Assembly (NCBI GenBank): GCA_963708735.1 | Contig: CAVPTW010000014.1 | Location: 1 to 64,000, forward strand | Length of the DNA stretch: 64,000 bases | Reading direction: 5' to 3' | Source of the DNA: JAGPUQ01 sp963708735 | GTDB taxonomy: Bacteria > Pseudomonadota > Gammaproteobacteria > Pseudomonadales > Porticoccaceae | Shown here: positions 25,545-34,047 of the stretch, one piece after another | How the letters are laid out: the number at the start of each line of letters is the position of its first letter | Numbering within the stretch: position 1 is the stretch's first letter | Notes under the pieces: generated by a model | Told to the model about the DNA's origin: nothing | The model's input: only the letters and a program-made list of their open reading frames with translations | The model's database searches: none | Program-made: the position numbers and the translations under genes

Positions 25545-25797
25545 AGTGCTGTTCTTCGCCCGCCTGCGGGAAACCCTCGATCTGGCTCGGCTGGCGCTGG
25601 AATTGTCGGAGCCCACCACCGTGGGCGCGCTCAAGGCGCAACTCGCCGCGCGCGGCGCAAGCTGGCAGGCGCTGTTTGCCGGATGCCAGGTGCTGACGGC
25701 GGTGAATCAGGAGGTGGCCAACGATGCCACGGCGATCCGGCCGGGGGACGAGGTCGCCTTTTTCCCCCCGCTACCGGAGGTTGATCGTGACCGATGA
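25537..25797 (+). CDS. moaD: Molybdopterin synthase small subunit MoaD with frameshifted C-terminus
   Basis: A beta-grasp sulfur carrier whose C-terminal Gly-Gly is normally thiocarboxylated and donates sulfur to cyclic pyranopterin through MoaE. The body is normal (EVLFFARLRETLDLARLALE and GDEVAFFPP), but the encoded end is LPEVDRDR with no Gly-Gly. In the next frame the same DNA reads FFPPATGG-stop, ending at 25784, two bases before the moaE GTG. Adding one C to the six-C run at 25763-25768 restores this canonical end. As given, the protein could not act as a sulfur carrier. Either a one-base deletion is real, or it is a sequence error. Confidence 0.9.
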   Translation: MIEVLFFARLRETLDLARLALELSEPTTVGALKAQLAARGASWQALFAGCQVLTAVNQEVANDATAIRPGDEVAFFPPLPEVDRDR

Positions 25798-26263
25798 CGT
25801 GCGGATTTTGACGACCGCCCTCGATCCCGCCGCACTGACCACGGAGCTGGTAAACGACCGCGCCCACAGCCAGGGCGCGCTGGTGACCTTCGTCGGCATG
25901 GTGCGGGATTTATCCGCCAACCCGGTCACCGCCCTGCAGCTCGAACACTATCCCGGCATGACCGAAAAATCCCTGGCCGCCATCATCGGCCGGGCGCGGG
26001 CGCGCTGGCCGCTGGGCCGGGTGCTGATCGCGCACCGGGTCGGCCTGCTCCATCCCGGCGAACCCATCGTGTTCGTGGGCGTCACCGGCAGCCATCGGCG
26101 CGAAGCCTTCGCCGCCTGCGAATTCCTGATGGACTATCTGAAAACCGAGGCGCCGTTCTGGAAAAAGGAATTCACGCCGGGCGGCGAACGCTGGGTGGAA
26201 GCCAAACCGAGCGATTGCGAAGCCGCGCAGCGCTGGCAGGCCGCCCAGCAACAGCAGCAATGA
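25787..26263 (+). CDS. moaE: Molybdopterin synthase catalytic subunit MoaE
   Basis: A 158-residue MoaE, which with MoaD inserts the dithiolene sulfurs into cyclic pyranopterin. Conserved residues appear in GALVTFVGMVRDLS, LEHYPGMTEKSL, LIAHRVGLLHPGE and MDYLKTEAPFWKKE (catalytic Lys). The GTG at 25787 is preceded by GGAGG at a spacing of about 7. A longer open frame upstream lies inside moaD and has no homology. The C-terminus ends in a short run of five Gln. Confidence 0.93.
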   Translation: MTDDVRILTTALDPAALTTELVNDRAHSQGALVTFVGMVRDLSANPVTALQLEHYPGMTEKSLAAIIGRARARWPLGRVLIAHRVGLLHPGEPIVFVGVTGSHRREAFAACEFLMDYLKTEAPFWKKEFTPGGERWVEAKPSDCEAAQRWQAAQQQQQ

Positions 26264-26273
26264 CATCCCCACC

Positions 26274-26831
26274 ATGAAGGCAATTGGCGCCCTGCTCGCC
26301 GGCGGCCAGTCCCGCCGCATGGGCACCGACAAGGCGCTGCTGCCGATCGGCACCGGCACCCTGCTCGATCACATGCTCACCAAATTGCACGCGCTGGATA
26401 TTGCCGAAGTAGTGATCTGTCGGAATGCGCCAGGCTGCCTGCCCGACCTGTTGCCGGGATTGGGCCCGCTCGGCGCGCTGCACAGCCTGAGCCGCCAGTA
26501 CCCCGGTCGGGATCTGCTGGTGGTGCCGGTGGATATGCCGCTGCTCTCTGCGGCGACGCTCGCGGCACTGCTTGCTGCACGCCATGAATCCCGACAACCG
26601 CGCCATTACCAAGGTTATCTGCTGCCGCTGTGGCTGCCACTCTCCTCCGCCGCGATCCGTGCTATCGAAACGCGAGTGACCGATGCCGCCGCCGATCGCT
26701 CGCTCGCGGCGCTGCTGCGGGACCTGAGCGCGGAAACACTGCCGCTGCACGGTCCGGAAGCCGAGTTCGCCAACGTCAATGCGCCTGTGGAGTGGGAGGT
26801 CATCCTGCGGCAGCTGCCTGTACACGGCTGA
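26274..26831 (+). CDS. mobA: Molybdenum cofactor guanylyltransferase MobA
   Basis: A 185-residue MobA, which transfers GMP from GTP to molybdopterin to make the bis-MGD cofactor. The signature LLAGGQSRRMGTDKALL opens the protein; GPLGAL, VPVDMPLL (metal-binding Asp) and FANVNAP follow in the expected order. It closes the moa operon, 10 bases after moaE. No molybdoenzyme is encoded in the window, so its client enzymes are elsewhere. Confidence 0.92.
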   Translation: MKAIGALLAGGQSRRMGTDKALLPIGTGTLLDHMLTKLHALDIAEVVICRNAPGCLPDLLPGLGPLGALHSLSRQYPGRDLLVVPVDMPLLSAATLAALLAARHESRQPRHYQGYLLPLWLPLSSAAIRAIETRVTDAAADRSLAALLRDLSAETLPLHGPEAEFANVNAPVEWEVILRQLPVHG

Positions 26832-26921
26832 CTGCTGGAACACTTCCGACCAGTATTCGGGTGAACGAAAACCCATGACGATTCAACCACCGGGTACCCA
26901 ACCACCGGGCATATGAGATCG

Positions 26922-27653
26922 CTACTGCCACGGATACCGCGGCAACTGCCGAAAGGCCTCGCACAGGTAACTATTCCAGGAGGTGCTGAGTTCGTGCAGA
27001 AAGGGATCGTCGCCAGCGAACAGAAAGCGCTTGCCAAGGATAAAGCTGTCGCGGCGATAGATCGCCACTTCGTAGGGTGGACCGACCGAAAGGTTGGAGC
27101 GCGTGGTGGCGTCGAGACTGACCAGCGACAGCTGTGCCGCGTCCTCCAGTGCCATGTCGACGCGCGCCACTCGATCCAGCATCGGCTTGCCGTACTTGAT
27201 CTCGCCGATCTGCAGAAAGGGCGTCTCCGCGGTTGCCGCCGCATGGTTGCCCTGGGCGTAGACGATGAACAATCCGGGCGGTTCGCCCGCGATCTGGCCG
27301 GCCAGAATCAGCGTGACCTCGGGGCTCTGACCGCTCGCGCGCAGCGCCGGGCCATGGGTGTTCTGGATTTCCAGATTGGTCGCGCCCACGTATTCCGCGG
27401 CTTCGAACAGGTAGCGCGCACTGTTGAGGTTGCCGGCGGGCCCGGGGTAATCCAGGTCGCGCCGCAGGTGGCTGAGGAGCTGCTGGCTGAGCGCGAGATT
27501 GCCCGCAGTGAGCAGCACGAACTGGCGGTCATCCGCGGGCTTCAGATCATGCATCTTGCTGTACACCGAGGCGTAATCCACCCCGGCGCTGGTGCGGCTG
27601 TCGGATGCCAGCACCAACCCCTGTTCGACGCAGATGCCAAGACAGTAAGTCAT
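26922..27653 (-). CDS. Anbu-type bacterial proteasome-like protease
   Basis: A 243-residue Ntn-hydrolase of the Anbu (bacterial proteasome homologue) family. After Met removal the N-terminus would be Thr: MTYCLGICVEQGLVLASDSR followed by TSAGVDY, matching the family start with Thr nucleophile, Asp/Arg positions and the N-terminal beta-hairpin. The ATG at 27653 is therefore preferred over one two codons upstream. Anbu genes usually sit with transglutaminase-like, alpha-E and circularly permuted ATP-grasp genes; none is nearby. It converges on mobA. The physiological substrate of Anbu is not established. Confidence 0.88.
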   Translation of the reverse strand: MTYCLGICVEQGLVLASDSRTSAGVDYASVYSKMHDLKPADDRQFVLLTAGNLALSQQLLSHLRRDLDYPGPAGNLNSARYLFEAAEYVGATNLEIQNTHGPALRASGQSPEVTLILAGQIAGEPPGLFIVYAQGNHAAATAETPFLQIGEIKYGKPMLDRVARVDMALEDAAQLSLVSLDATTRSNLSVGPPYEVAIYRRDSFILGKRFLFAGDDPFLHELSTSWNSYLCEAFRQLPRYPWQ

Positions 27654-27724
27654 GGGCACTACTCCATCAGTGAAACTGCGGCGACCGCCGCATCCTACCG
27701 CCGCTTTCCACTACCGAAGCGGAT

Positions 27725-28135
27725 TCAGCGAAAACGCACCACGGCGTGTCCGGGAATGGTGACCTCGCCCTGCGCATTTTTCAGAAACAGACTCACTTTC
27801 ACTTCGCGTTTGCTGTCGTCTTTTTCCTCGACCTGACCGCCCGCGGTCATGGTTTCGCCGAGAAAGGCGGCACGGCGGTTGGCGTAACCGAAAGAGACCA
27901 GCGTCGCGTCGTCGCCGATCCAGTCGGTCACCACCTGGCCGATCCAGTCGCCCTGCAAGGGACCGTCGAGGACGATGCCGGGATAGCCTTCTTCCTGGGT
28001 GGCATAGGCGTGGTCGAAGTGGATGCGATGGGGATTCCAGATCGCGGCGTTGTACATGAACAGTTGCACGATGCCGGCGGTGTGGTCGCGGCTGGGCAGG
28101 GCGTCGCCCACCTTGATTTTCTCGTATGCGGTCAT
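27725..28135 (-). CDS. MaoC/HTD2-like hydratase subunit
   Basis: A 136-residue hot-dog-fold protein. The segment MYNAAIWNPHRIHFDHAYAT, with NPHRIHFD as the Asp/His-type hydratase centre, and GYPGIVLDGPLQGDWIGQV identify the C-terminal half of HTD2/MeaC-like hydratases. A partner with the FAS1-like N-terminal fold is encoded just upstream (4-base gap), so the two probably form a heterodimeric enoyl- or mesaconyl-type CoA hydratase. Confidence 0.82.
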   Translation of the reverse strand: MTAYEKIKVGDALPSRDHTAGIVQLFMYNAAIWNPHRIHFDHAYATQEEGYPGIVLDGPLQGDWIGQVVTDWIGDDATLVSFGYANRRAAFLGETMTAGGQVEEKDDSKREVKVSLFLKNAQGEVTIPGHAVVRFR

Positions 28136-28139
28136 GGGT

Positions 28140-28595
28140 CTACCTCGCGATCAGGGAGGTGGTTTCGTTCAGCACCGGCGCGCCGGCAGCGGTTGTCACC
28201 ACGGTTTCGGTGACGACAAAAATCAGCGGGCCGGTCTTGCCGTCCTTCTGGTAAATATCCTTGAGCACGCGGGTAATCACGAGCTGGTCGCCGGGGCGAA
28301 TCGGCCGGTGGTAGACGGTGTCCGAGTTGCCCGCCATGACGCGCTTGAGAGGCAGCGGCGGAATCAGTTTGTCCTCGGCGATGCCGTCCTTGCGCAAGGC
28401 TTCGGGCGGCAGGATCTCCATCGAGTAACCGAAATGAAACAGCGGCGGCGCTTCGTCGCCGTCGAGATATTTGCGGGCTTTTTGTCCCGTCGATACCGCG
28501 TATTTCTGAATATCGCGCCGCGTGACCTCGACCCGTATCGGGGGGTTGGCGGTGCCGATGCGGGCCTTGATTTCCGGGGTCAACAACTCAGCCAT
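28140..28595 (-). CDS. FAS1-like dehydratase (MaoC_dehydrat_N) subunit
   Basis: A 151-residue hot-dog-fold protein of the MaoC N-terminal/FAS1-like dehydratase family. It opens with the usual substrate-binding segment (VEVTRRDIQKYAVSTGQ) and contains DTVYHRPIRPGDQLVITRVL and a Gly-Pro-rich loop. It normally lacks the catalytic Asp/His pair, supplied by the MaoC partner encoded next. With an antibiotic-biosynthesis-monooxygenase gene and LLM genes on the same strand, it seems part of a second catabolic unit distinct from that at 3.6-8.7 kb. Confidence 0.82.
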   Translation of the reverse strand: MAELLTPEIKARIGTANPPIRVEVTRRDIQKYAVSTGQKARKYLDGDEAPPLFHFGYSMEILPPEALRKDGIAEDKLIPPLPLKRVMAGNSDTVYHRPIRPGDQLVITRVLKDIYQKDGKTGPLIFVVTETVVTTAAGAPVLNETTSLIAR

Positions 28596-28652
28596 GCGTT
28601 ACTCCTTGGATAATCCGGCGGGCAGGGCGCGCCCGCCGGGCTGGGTCTTGAC

Positions 28653-28940
28653 TCAAACGACCGCCGGCATGATCTGGATGCCCGGCGCGCCGGCGAGGAA
28701 CTCGCCCAGCTTGCCGCCCAGGGTCTTGAAGTGCGGGGTTTCGCGGTGCGTGGCGAGATCGGCCTTGCTCTTGTACTGCTCCAGCATCACATAGGTGGTG
28801 GGATCGTCGGTCTTGTGCAACTGATAGAAGGTGCAGGCGGGCTCATTGGCGCGCACGGCGGCGGTGAGTTCTTTCATCAGCGCTTCAAAGCCGGCTTGTT
28901 TGCCGTCCTGGATTTTCAGGGTTGCGATAACACCGATCAT
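28653..28940 (-). CDS. ABM-domain protein (putative quinol monooxygenase)
   Basis: A 95-residue dimeric ferredoxin-like fold of the antibiotic biosynthesis monooxygenase family. Typical segments are ATLKIQDGKQAGFEALMKEL, EPACTFYQLHKTDDPTTYVM and YKSKADLATHRETPHFK, where the His resembles the YgiN-type site. Such proteins oxidise quinols or degrade reactive intermediates without cofactors. Its position before paired hydratases and after an LLM oxidoreductase suggests a role in catabolism of an aromatic or quinone-like compound (inference). Confidence 0.85.
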   Translation of the reverse strand: MIGVIATLKIQDGKQAGFEALMKELTAAVRANEPACTFYQLHKTDDPTTYVMLEQYKSKADLATHRETPHFKTLGGKLGEFLAGAPGIQIMPAVV

Positions 28941-29037
28941 GGGTAGCTCCTTTTGCTTTGGTTTATGGGAAAGACATTGTTATAAAACAGGCGTCCGCAC
29001 TATAACCCGCGCCCGGCGCAGGGTCATCCCGACCCGG

Positions 29038-29973
29038 CTAGCGCAACAACGGCAGCACCTCGGTGGCGAAGCGCTCGATCTGGGCGTGGCGCTCGCCGGG
29101 CGGACTCACCGCATCCAGAATGAGATGACGAACACCCGCGGCGCGGAATTCGGCGATCCTGGCGGCGACGTCCTCGGGCCGCCCCAACGCGCAATACTTT
29201 TTCGCCGGCCCGCGGAAGTCGCTGGCATAGCGTTCGGAGAGGTGTGCCGTCGCCACATCCCAGGCGGTCTCAAAGCTGTTGTCGATGCGGAAAAACAGCA
29301 GGTGCGCGGTATCGAAGCGGTCGATTTCGCGTCTGGCCGCGGCGGCGCTGTTTTCGATGGTTTGCAGAAAGCCGGCGAACATCTCCGGCGTCACCACATA
29401 GGAAACATAGCCGTCCGCGAGCCGTCCGGCGCGCGCCAGCGCCGCCTCGGAGCGCCCGCCGCACCAGATCGGCGGGCCGCCCGGCTGGCGCGGCGGGGGC
29501 AGCATCTGCACATTCTCGAACGGGTAGAACCGGCCCGCGTGGCTGACGGGCGCGCCGCTCCAGAGCTTGCGCAACACCTCGATGCCCTCGGACAGGCGCG
29601 CGCCGCGCTCCTTGATGGGGACGCCACAGGCGGCGTATTCGTTGGGGAATTCACCACCCACCCCGACCCCGAACAGCAAGCGGCCGGAGGTCAGGCGATC
29701 CAGGGTCGCCACCTGCTTGGCCACCGCCACCGCGTGACGCAGCGGCAGCAGGTACACCGAGGTGCCGAGCAGCAGACGGTCGCTCAGGACCGCCGCCTGG
29801 GCGAGCTGCATCAGCGGGTCCATGATCGGCACCGCGAAGGCGATATGGTCGCCCACCCAGAGGGAGTCGAGACCGATGCGCTCGGCCAGCGCCACCACCT
29901 GACGCACGCTGGCGGCGCTGTCCATGCTGGTCATCCAGCCGTAACGCATGTCGTTTGCAAGGGGCAGTGTCAT
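29038..29973 (-). CDS. LLM class flavin- or F420-dependent oxidoreductase
   Basis: A 311-residue luciferase-like TIM-barrel protein. Visible are LAERIGLDSLWVGDHIAFAV, the LGTSVYLLPLRHAVAVAKQV strand-helix, RLLFGVGVGGEFPNEYAACG and PPIWCGGRSEAALARAGRLA. It resembles the TIGR03619-like group often annotated F420-dependent, but no other F420 gene is in the window, so FMN use is equally possible. It lies 18 bases downstream of the DedA gene on the same strand. Confidence 0.82.
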   Translation of the reverse strand: MTLPLANDMRYGWMTSMDSAASVRQVVALAERIGLDSLWVGDHIAFAVPIMDPLMQLAQAAVLSDRLLLGTSVYLLPLRHAVAVAKQVATLDRLTSGRLLFGVGVGGEFPNEYAACGVPIKERGARLSEGIEVLRKLWSGAPVSHAGRFYPFENVQMLPPPRQPGGPPIWCGGRSEAALARAGRLADGYVSYVVTPEMFAGFLQTIENSAAAARREIDRFDTAHLLFFRIDNSFETAWDVATAHLSERYASDFRGPAKKYCALGRPEDVAARIAEFRAAGVRHLILDAVSPPGERHAQIERFATEVLPLLR

Positions 29974-29991
29974 CGTATCCTCCTGTTCGAA

Positions 29992-30678
29992 TCAGGGTCG
30001 TCGGGAGCGAATCCGCACGCGGGCTCGTGGCGCCTGCGCCCTCGGTGCGTTGTTCGAAGCCGGGCGCCGACCGTGCAGATAGGCCACCAGCGCGGGCAGC
30101 AGACTGAGCGCGATGATGGCGAGCAGCACCCAGGTGAAATGTTCCTTGACGCCCGGCAGATTGCCGAAAAAACAGCCGAGACCGACGAAACCACCGACCC
30201 AGGACAGCGCGCCCAGCACATTGAAAACCAGAAAGCGTGCGTAGGACATGCGACTCGCGCCGGCGACGAAGGGGACGAACGTACGCAAAAAGGGTGCGAA
30301 GCGCGCGATCAGCACCGATTTGCCTCCGTGGCGTTCGAAAAATTCGCGCGCCCGATCGAGATGATCACGCCGGATCCAGCGCGAATCCCGGGCATAGACG
30401 GCCGCCCCGATACGCGACCCGACGTAGTAATTACAGCTGTCGCCCAACACCGCCGCCACGCACAGGCTGCCGCCGAGCATCAGCGGGTCCAGGCTGCCGA
30501 CACCGGCGAGCGCGCCGGCCGCAAACAGCAGACTGTCGCCCGGCAGAAAGGGCATCACCACCAGGCCGGTTTCGACGAAGACGATCAGGAACAGGATGCC
30601 GTAGACCCAGAGCCCGTACTGCCCGATCAGGCTCAACAGATGGCGGTCGACGTGCAAAACGAAATCGATCAGTTCCAT
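29992..30678 (-). CDS. DedA/VTT family membrane protein
   Basis: A 228-residue inner-membrane protein of the DedA family, linked to lipid-carrier flipping and envelope homeostasis. It shows FVETGLVVMPFLPGDSLLFA, the re-entrant Gly-rich GDSCNYYVGSRIG segment, and RFAPFLRTFVPFVAGASRM with conserved Arg residues, plus about four hydrophobic helices. The ATG at 30678 gives the usual N-terminus (MELIDFVLHVDRHLLSLIGQ); an upstream extension has no homology. The C-terminus is unusually rich in Arg and Pro. Confidence 0.9.
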   Translation of the reverse strand: MELIDFVLHVDRHLLSLIGQYGLWVYGILFLIVFVETGLVVMPFLPGDSLLFAAGALAGVGSLDPLMLGGSLCVAAVLGDSCNYYVGSRIGAAVYARDSRWIRRDHLDRAREFFERHGGKSVLIARFAPFLRTFVPFVAGASRMSYARFLVFNVLGALSWVGGFVGLGCFFGNLPGVKEHFTWVLLAIIALSLLPALVAYLHGRRPASNNAPRAQAPRARVRIRSRRP

Positions 30679-30731
30679 CGGGACGCAATCCGGCAAAGGA
30701 CGAAACCATACCGGTAGCGGAGCGCGGGCGC

Positions 30732-30763
30732 AAAAAAAAAGAAAGGGCGGGGATGCCCCGCCC
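30732..30763 (-). terminator. Rho-independent terminator after the LLM gene
   Basis: On the minus strand GGGCGGGG and CCCCGCCC (30756-30763 with 30745-30752, loop of 3) form an 8-base-pair GC stem followed by TTTC and nine T (30740-30732). It lies 23 bases after the stop of the LLM gene at 30786 and separates it from dedA. Confidence 0.9.
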
Positions 30764-30785
30764 TGGTACTGCCCGCCAGACCGGC

Positions 30786-32123
30786 TCAGGAGATCCGCAA
30801 GCCCAGTTGCGCCATGCCGACGCGGTCGCAAACTGGCTCCCGCTTGGAGCCGGGGGCCAGTGGCACGGAGCCCGGCGTGCGTTCGAAGGAATCGAACAAC
30901 CCGATGCTGTTGCAGTATTCGCGCAGCTCCGGGATGACATGTTTGCCGATCAGCTCGATGGAGCGGTTGCGCTGCTGGTCGGATGCCACGCCCTGAACGT
31001 TGAAGAACGTAAACGAACCCGGACGAATCACGCTCAGGATTGCCTTGATCTTCGGAATCACCTGCTCCGGAGTTCCCACCACGATTTGCAGATTTTCCTG
31101 CGCGCGCTGGTAGGAATTCCAGAGTTTTTCCTTGATCACGTCGAAATCCTGCTCCTCCTGCCACTTGCCGCTGCGCGCCGCCGCCAGCTTGTCCTTGCTG
31201 ACGCCCAGCCAGGAACCACCCGGCGCCTTGGCCAGAATGCGGGTCGCGGTCTTGGAGTTATAGCCCGGCGGCAAGGTATGCTCGGGACGGCTGAAGCCGT
31301 TCTGGCCGCCGCCGAACGCATAGCCGCGACCCACCTGCTGGGCTTCGTCCGCGTTGTCGGAGACAAACACCGGCAGCAGATAGCCGAAGTTCTCCGGACC
31401 GGCCTGATAGCCCAGCTCGGCGGCGGTATCGGCGTAGAGATCCCACAGATCGCAGGTGGGGCCGAGCGCCGATCCCAACCCGACGTAGGGATAGCGTTTC
31501 TGGGCGCACCAGATCACCGTCTCGGGCGAGAGCACGCCGGGAATCCACTGCTGGGGATAGGGCTCCTGCAGCGGCAGCGCCCAGGGGTTCACATGGCGGT
31601 AGTGGAAATGCTTGCCCTCGTAGCGCCAGGGGCCGGGCCGGGTCCAGGCCTGGATGATGAAGTCGTGGGCTTCGTTGAACATTTCCCGGTTATAGGCGGG
31701 GTTGGCGTTGTTGAAGAATTGCTCGGAGCCGGCACCGCGCACCCAGCCCGCCACCAGACGGCCGCGGGAAATGAGATCGATCTCGGCCAGCTCCTCGGCC
31801 ATCCGCAACGGATGCTTGATCACCGGCAGCGGGTTGCCCACCAGGATGATCTTGGCCTTGCGGGTGGCGCGCGCCAACACGGCGGCCTCGGTATTGATCA
31901 CGTTGCCCATGCAGTAGGGATTGCCGTGATGCTCGTTCAACGCGAGTCCGTCGAAGCCGACCTCTTCCGCGAGGCAGTATTCGTCGATGAACTGGTTGTA
32001 ATCGTCCGCCGCCTTCTTGCGATCGAAGTAGCGGTTGGAAACGCCGAAAAATGCCTTGTTCGCCAGCACAACGTTTTCGTCGATGTGGCGATAGGGACGC
32101 TCGGTGAAATAGCCGAATTTCAT
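30786..32123 (-). CDS. LLM class flavin-dependent monooxygenase
   Basis: A 445-residue bacterial-luciferase-type protein, longer than the usual 330-380 residues. It starts MKFGYFTERPYRHIDENVVL and includes EEVGFDGLALNEHHGNPYCM, a classic luciferase-like motif, IILVGNPLPVIKHPLRMAEE and LISRGRLVAGWVRGAG. These enzymes use reduced FMN supplied by a flavin reductase; one candidate reductase is encoded at 38201. It forms a unit with the amidohydrolase at 32208 (84-base gap) and is closed by a strong terminator. Confidence 0.88.
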   Translation of the reverse strand: MKFGYFTERPYRHIDENVVLANKAFFGVSNRYFDRKKAADDYNQFIDEYCLAEEVGFDGLALNEHHGNPYCMGNVINTEAAVLARATRKAKIILVGNPLPVIKHPLRMAEELAEIDLISRGRLVAGWVRGAGSEQFFNNANPAYNREMFNEAHDFIIQAWTRPGPWRYEGKHFHYRHVNPWALPLQEPYPQQWIPGVLSPETVIWCAQKRYPYVGLGSALGPTCDLWDLYADTAAELGYQAGPENFGYLLPVFVSDNADEAQQVGRGYAFGGGQNGFSRPEHTLPPGYNSKTATRILAKAPGGSWLGVSKDKLAAARSGKWQEEQDFDVIKEKLWNSYQRAQENLQIVVGTPEQVIPKIKAILSVIRPGSFTFFNVQGVASDQQRNRSIELIGKHVIPELREYCNSIGLFDSFERTPGSVPLAPGSKREPVCDRVGMAQLGLRIS

Positions 32124-32207
32124 GGGTGGAAACTCCTGTGAGTGATCTGAGTAACGGCAAAACCCGGGTTGCGCGGCACACCCGGGCCGGGTGTGCCGTA
32201 CCGGATC

Positions 32208-33341
32208 TCAGTGCTGCGTCGGCACCGGGATCGGGAGATTGAACAGCTCGATGCAGTTGAGCCCCATGGCCTGTTCGCGCACTTCCTCGGACACTCCCGC
32301 GGTGTGGTTGGCGAGCATCTCCTGCGACCAGGGCCAGGTGGAATCGCTGTGGGGGAAGTCGTTGGCCCACAGCAGGCGCTTGGAATTCATGCGGTGCGCG
32401 CAGGCGAAGGCTTCCCAGTCATCCTGAAAAGTGAGCCAGACGTTTTCGCGGATGTACTCGCTCGGTGGGCGGGGCAGCAGAGGACCACTTTTGCCGTGGC
32501 CGTGCCGGTAGGCGGCTCGGTTCATGCGGTGCATGAAGTGGGGCAACCAGCCAGCATCGCCCTCGGCACCGACGAACTTGAGATTGGGGTGGCGCTCGAA
32601 CACGCCGCCGAGCACGAACAGCCCGACCAGATCCTGGATGCCACGGATGAGCTTGAGGAAGCTGTTGAGCTTGTGGCCGCGATACTCCGTCAGTGCCGCC
32701 GCACTCTCCCGCGAGGTCAGGATGTGGAAACACAGCGGCAGGTCGAGATCGGTCGCACATTCCCAGAGGGCATCGTAATCCGGGTGATCGTAGTCCTCGT
32801 GAATGGGCCGGCCCGGCATCATCACGCCCACGAAACCCGCCGCCTTGATGCGACGAAAATCCTCGATGGCGGAATCCACCGACAGCACCGCGGTCTGGCC
32901 GAGCCCGAACAGGTTTTTCGGTGCGGCGCTGCAATAGCCTTCCAGCCAGCGGTTGTAGGCCTTGAAGCAGGCATCCTTGTAGAGCGGATCCTTGAGATTG
33001 CACAGCACCATGCCGACGGAGGCATAGATGATTTCGGCATCGACGCCGTCGCGCTTCTGGTCCGCGACGCGGTTGGTCGGATCCCAGCCGCTCTGGTGCA
33101 TGTCGTAAAACTTGCGGTGCGGCGCCAACTTGGGCATGACTTCATCGGGAATGCCGGCGGCGGACATCAGGCCGATCTCGAGGGGTCGCTTGTAGCCCTC
33201 GATGGCATAGGCGTCGCCGCCTTTCCCGTCATCGACCAGATAGGGCGCACGATCGCGGTAAACGGGATCGATGAAATCCCGGTAACACTCGGGCGGTTCG
33301 ACGATATGGGAATCGGCGGAAACAACAGGTGCGCGCAGCAT
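32208..33341 (-). CDS. Amidohydrolase-2 family metal-dependent hydrolase or decarboxylase
   Basis: A 377-residue TIM-barrel amidohydrolase of the ACMSD/amidohydrolase-2 type. The metal site is suggested by SADSHIVEP near the N-terminus (DxH), CFHILTSRES in the middle and LLWANDFPHSDSTWPWS near the end, where Asp and His complete the site. The ATG at 33341 (MLRAPVVSADSHIVEPPECY) has GGGGG about 7 bases upstream. Members hydrolyse C-N bonds or decarboxylate ring-cleavage products. Pairing with an LLM monooxygenase suggests that oxidation and hydrolysis act in sequence (inference). Confidence 0.87.
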   Translation of the reverse strand: MLRAPVVSADSHIVEPPECYRDFIDPVYRDRAPYLVDDGKGGDAYAIEGYKRPLEIGLMSAAGIPDEVMPKLAPHRKFYDMHQSGWDPTNRVADQKRDGVDAEIIYASVGMVLCNLKDPLYKDACFKAYNRWLEGYCSAAPKNLFGLGQTAVLSVDSAIEDFRRIKAAGFVGVMMPGRPIHEDYDHPDYDALWECATDLDLPLCFHILTSRESAAALTEYRGHKLNSFLKLIRGIQDLVGLFVLGGVFERHPNLKFVGAEGDAGWLPHFMHRMNRAAYRHGHGKSGPLLPRPPSEYIRENVWLTFQDDWEAFACAHRMNSKRLLWANDFPHSDSTWPWSQEMLANHTAGVSEEVREQAMGLNCIELFNLPIPVPTQH

Positions 33342-33704
33342 AAATACCCCCAGCAAGAAAAGACCGGAATACCGGAATGGTGAATCGGATGGTCAAAAAA
33401 TGTGTCTTGCCCTAGTGGATGCCAACGGCGGGTAAAAATCAAGCCACCGCCTGCTCTCCTGCAGCGCGCTCTCGCCCTGACTGAACCGCCACCTACCCTG
33501 CTTCTTCCCCCAGGAGTTCCCCGACAAGAAAGGCCGCCTCCGCAAACGCGGCCTCACCCAGACACCGAGCGCCTGAGCAGTCTCAACACATCGCCAGTTC
33601 AGACACTTCTGGACCGGAAAGAGCGGAAATCCAACCAGCCGTGAATCTGATATTACAATGGAAAAACTGACCTCTTGCCTGGAGCGACATCGGCGTGGTG
33701 ATGA
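33342..33704. other. Gene-free spacer at the left edge of the 33.3-36 kb island
   Basis: No coding sequence is supported. It should contain the minus-strand promoter of the amidohydrolase-LLM unit. A 7-base-pair hairpin AGGCCGC/GCGGCCT (33531-33537 with 33548-33554) is present; on the minus strand it is followed by TTTCTTGTC, a weak terminator-like tail. Confidence 0.4.
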
Positions 33705-34031
33705 AACTGCTCTACTACTACCAAGGCCTGTCGCTGGGGCTACATTGACGTGGGCCTGCTGAACAGGAAGATACTGGACGCACTCATGCCGGGCGGTGTC
33801 TTCTTTATCATCGACCACAACGCCGAGCCCGGTTCCGGCACGCGGGACACCGAGCGCCGGAACCGCATCGATCCGGAAGCCAGCAAGCGTGAAGCACTGA
33901 CAGCCGGTTTCCGCGTGGCCAAAGAAGGCGACCTGCAGGCCCGCAGTGAAGATGACCACAGTGCCATGGCATTTTCTCTCGGTACCCATGGCGCCACCGA
34001 TCGCGCGGTGCTGAACTTCGTCAAGCCCTGA
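33705..34031 (+). pseudogene. C-terminal remnant of a SAM-dependent methyltransferase
   Basis: The frame is closed by a stop at 33702-33704; a GTG at 33750 could start translation. The encoded sequence (YIDVGLLNRKILDALMPGGV, FFIIDHNAEPGSGTRDTERR, RIDPEASKREALTAGF) matches the C-terminal third of a family of predicted class I methyltransferases, including the KPGGVFxxIDH strand and the HRID-type segment. The SAM-binding glycine motif and the whole N-terminus are absent. It is probably a remnant left by a rearrangement. Confidence 0.75.
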
Positions 34032-34047
34032 GAAACACGGACGGCAC

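Noticed and set aside
33531..33554. Terminator
   Set aside because: The 7-base-pair stem has a poor T-tail and no gene reads into it from the right, so it is listed only as part of the spacer.
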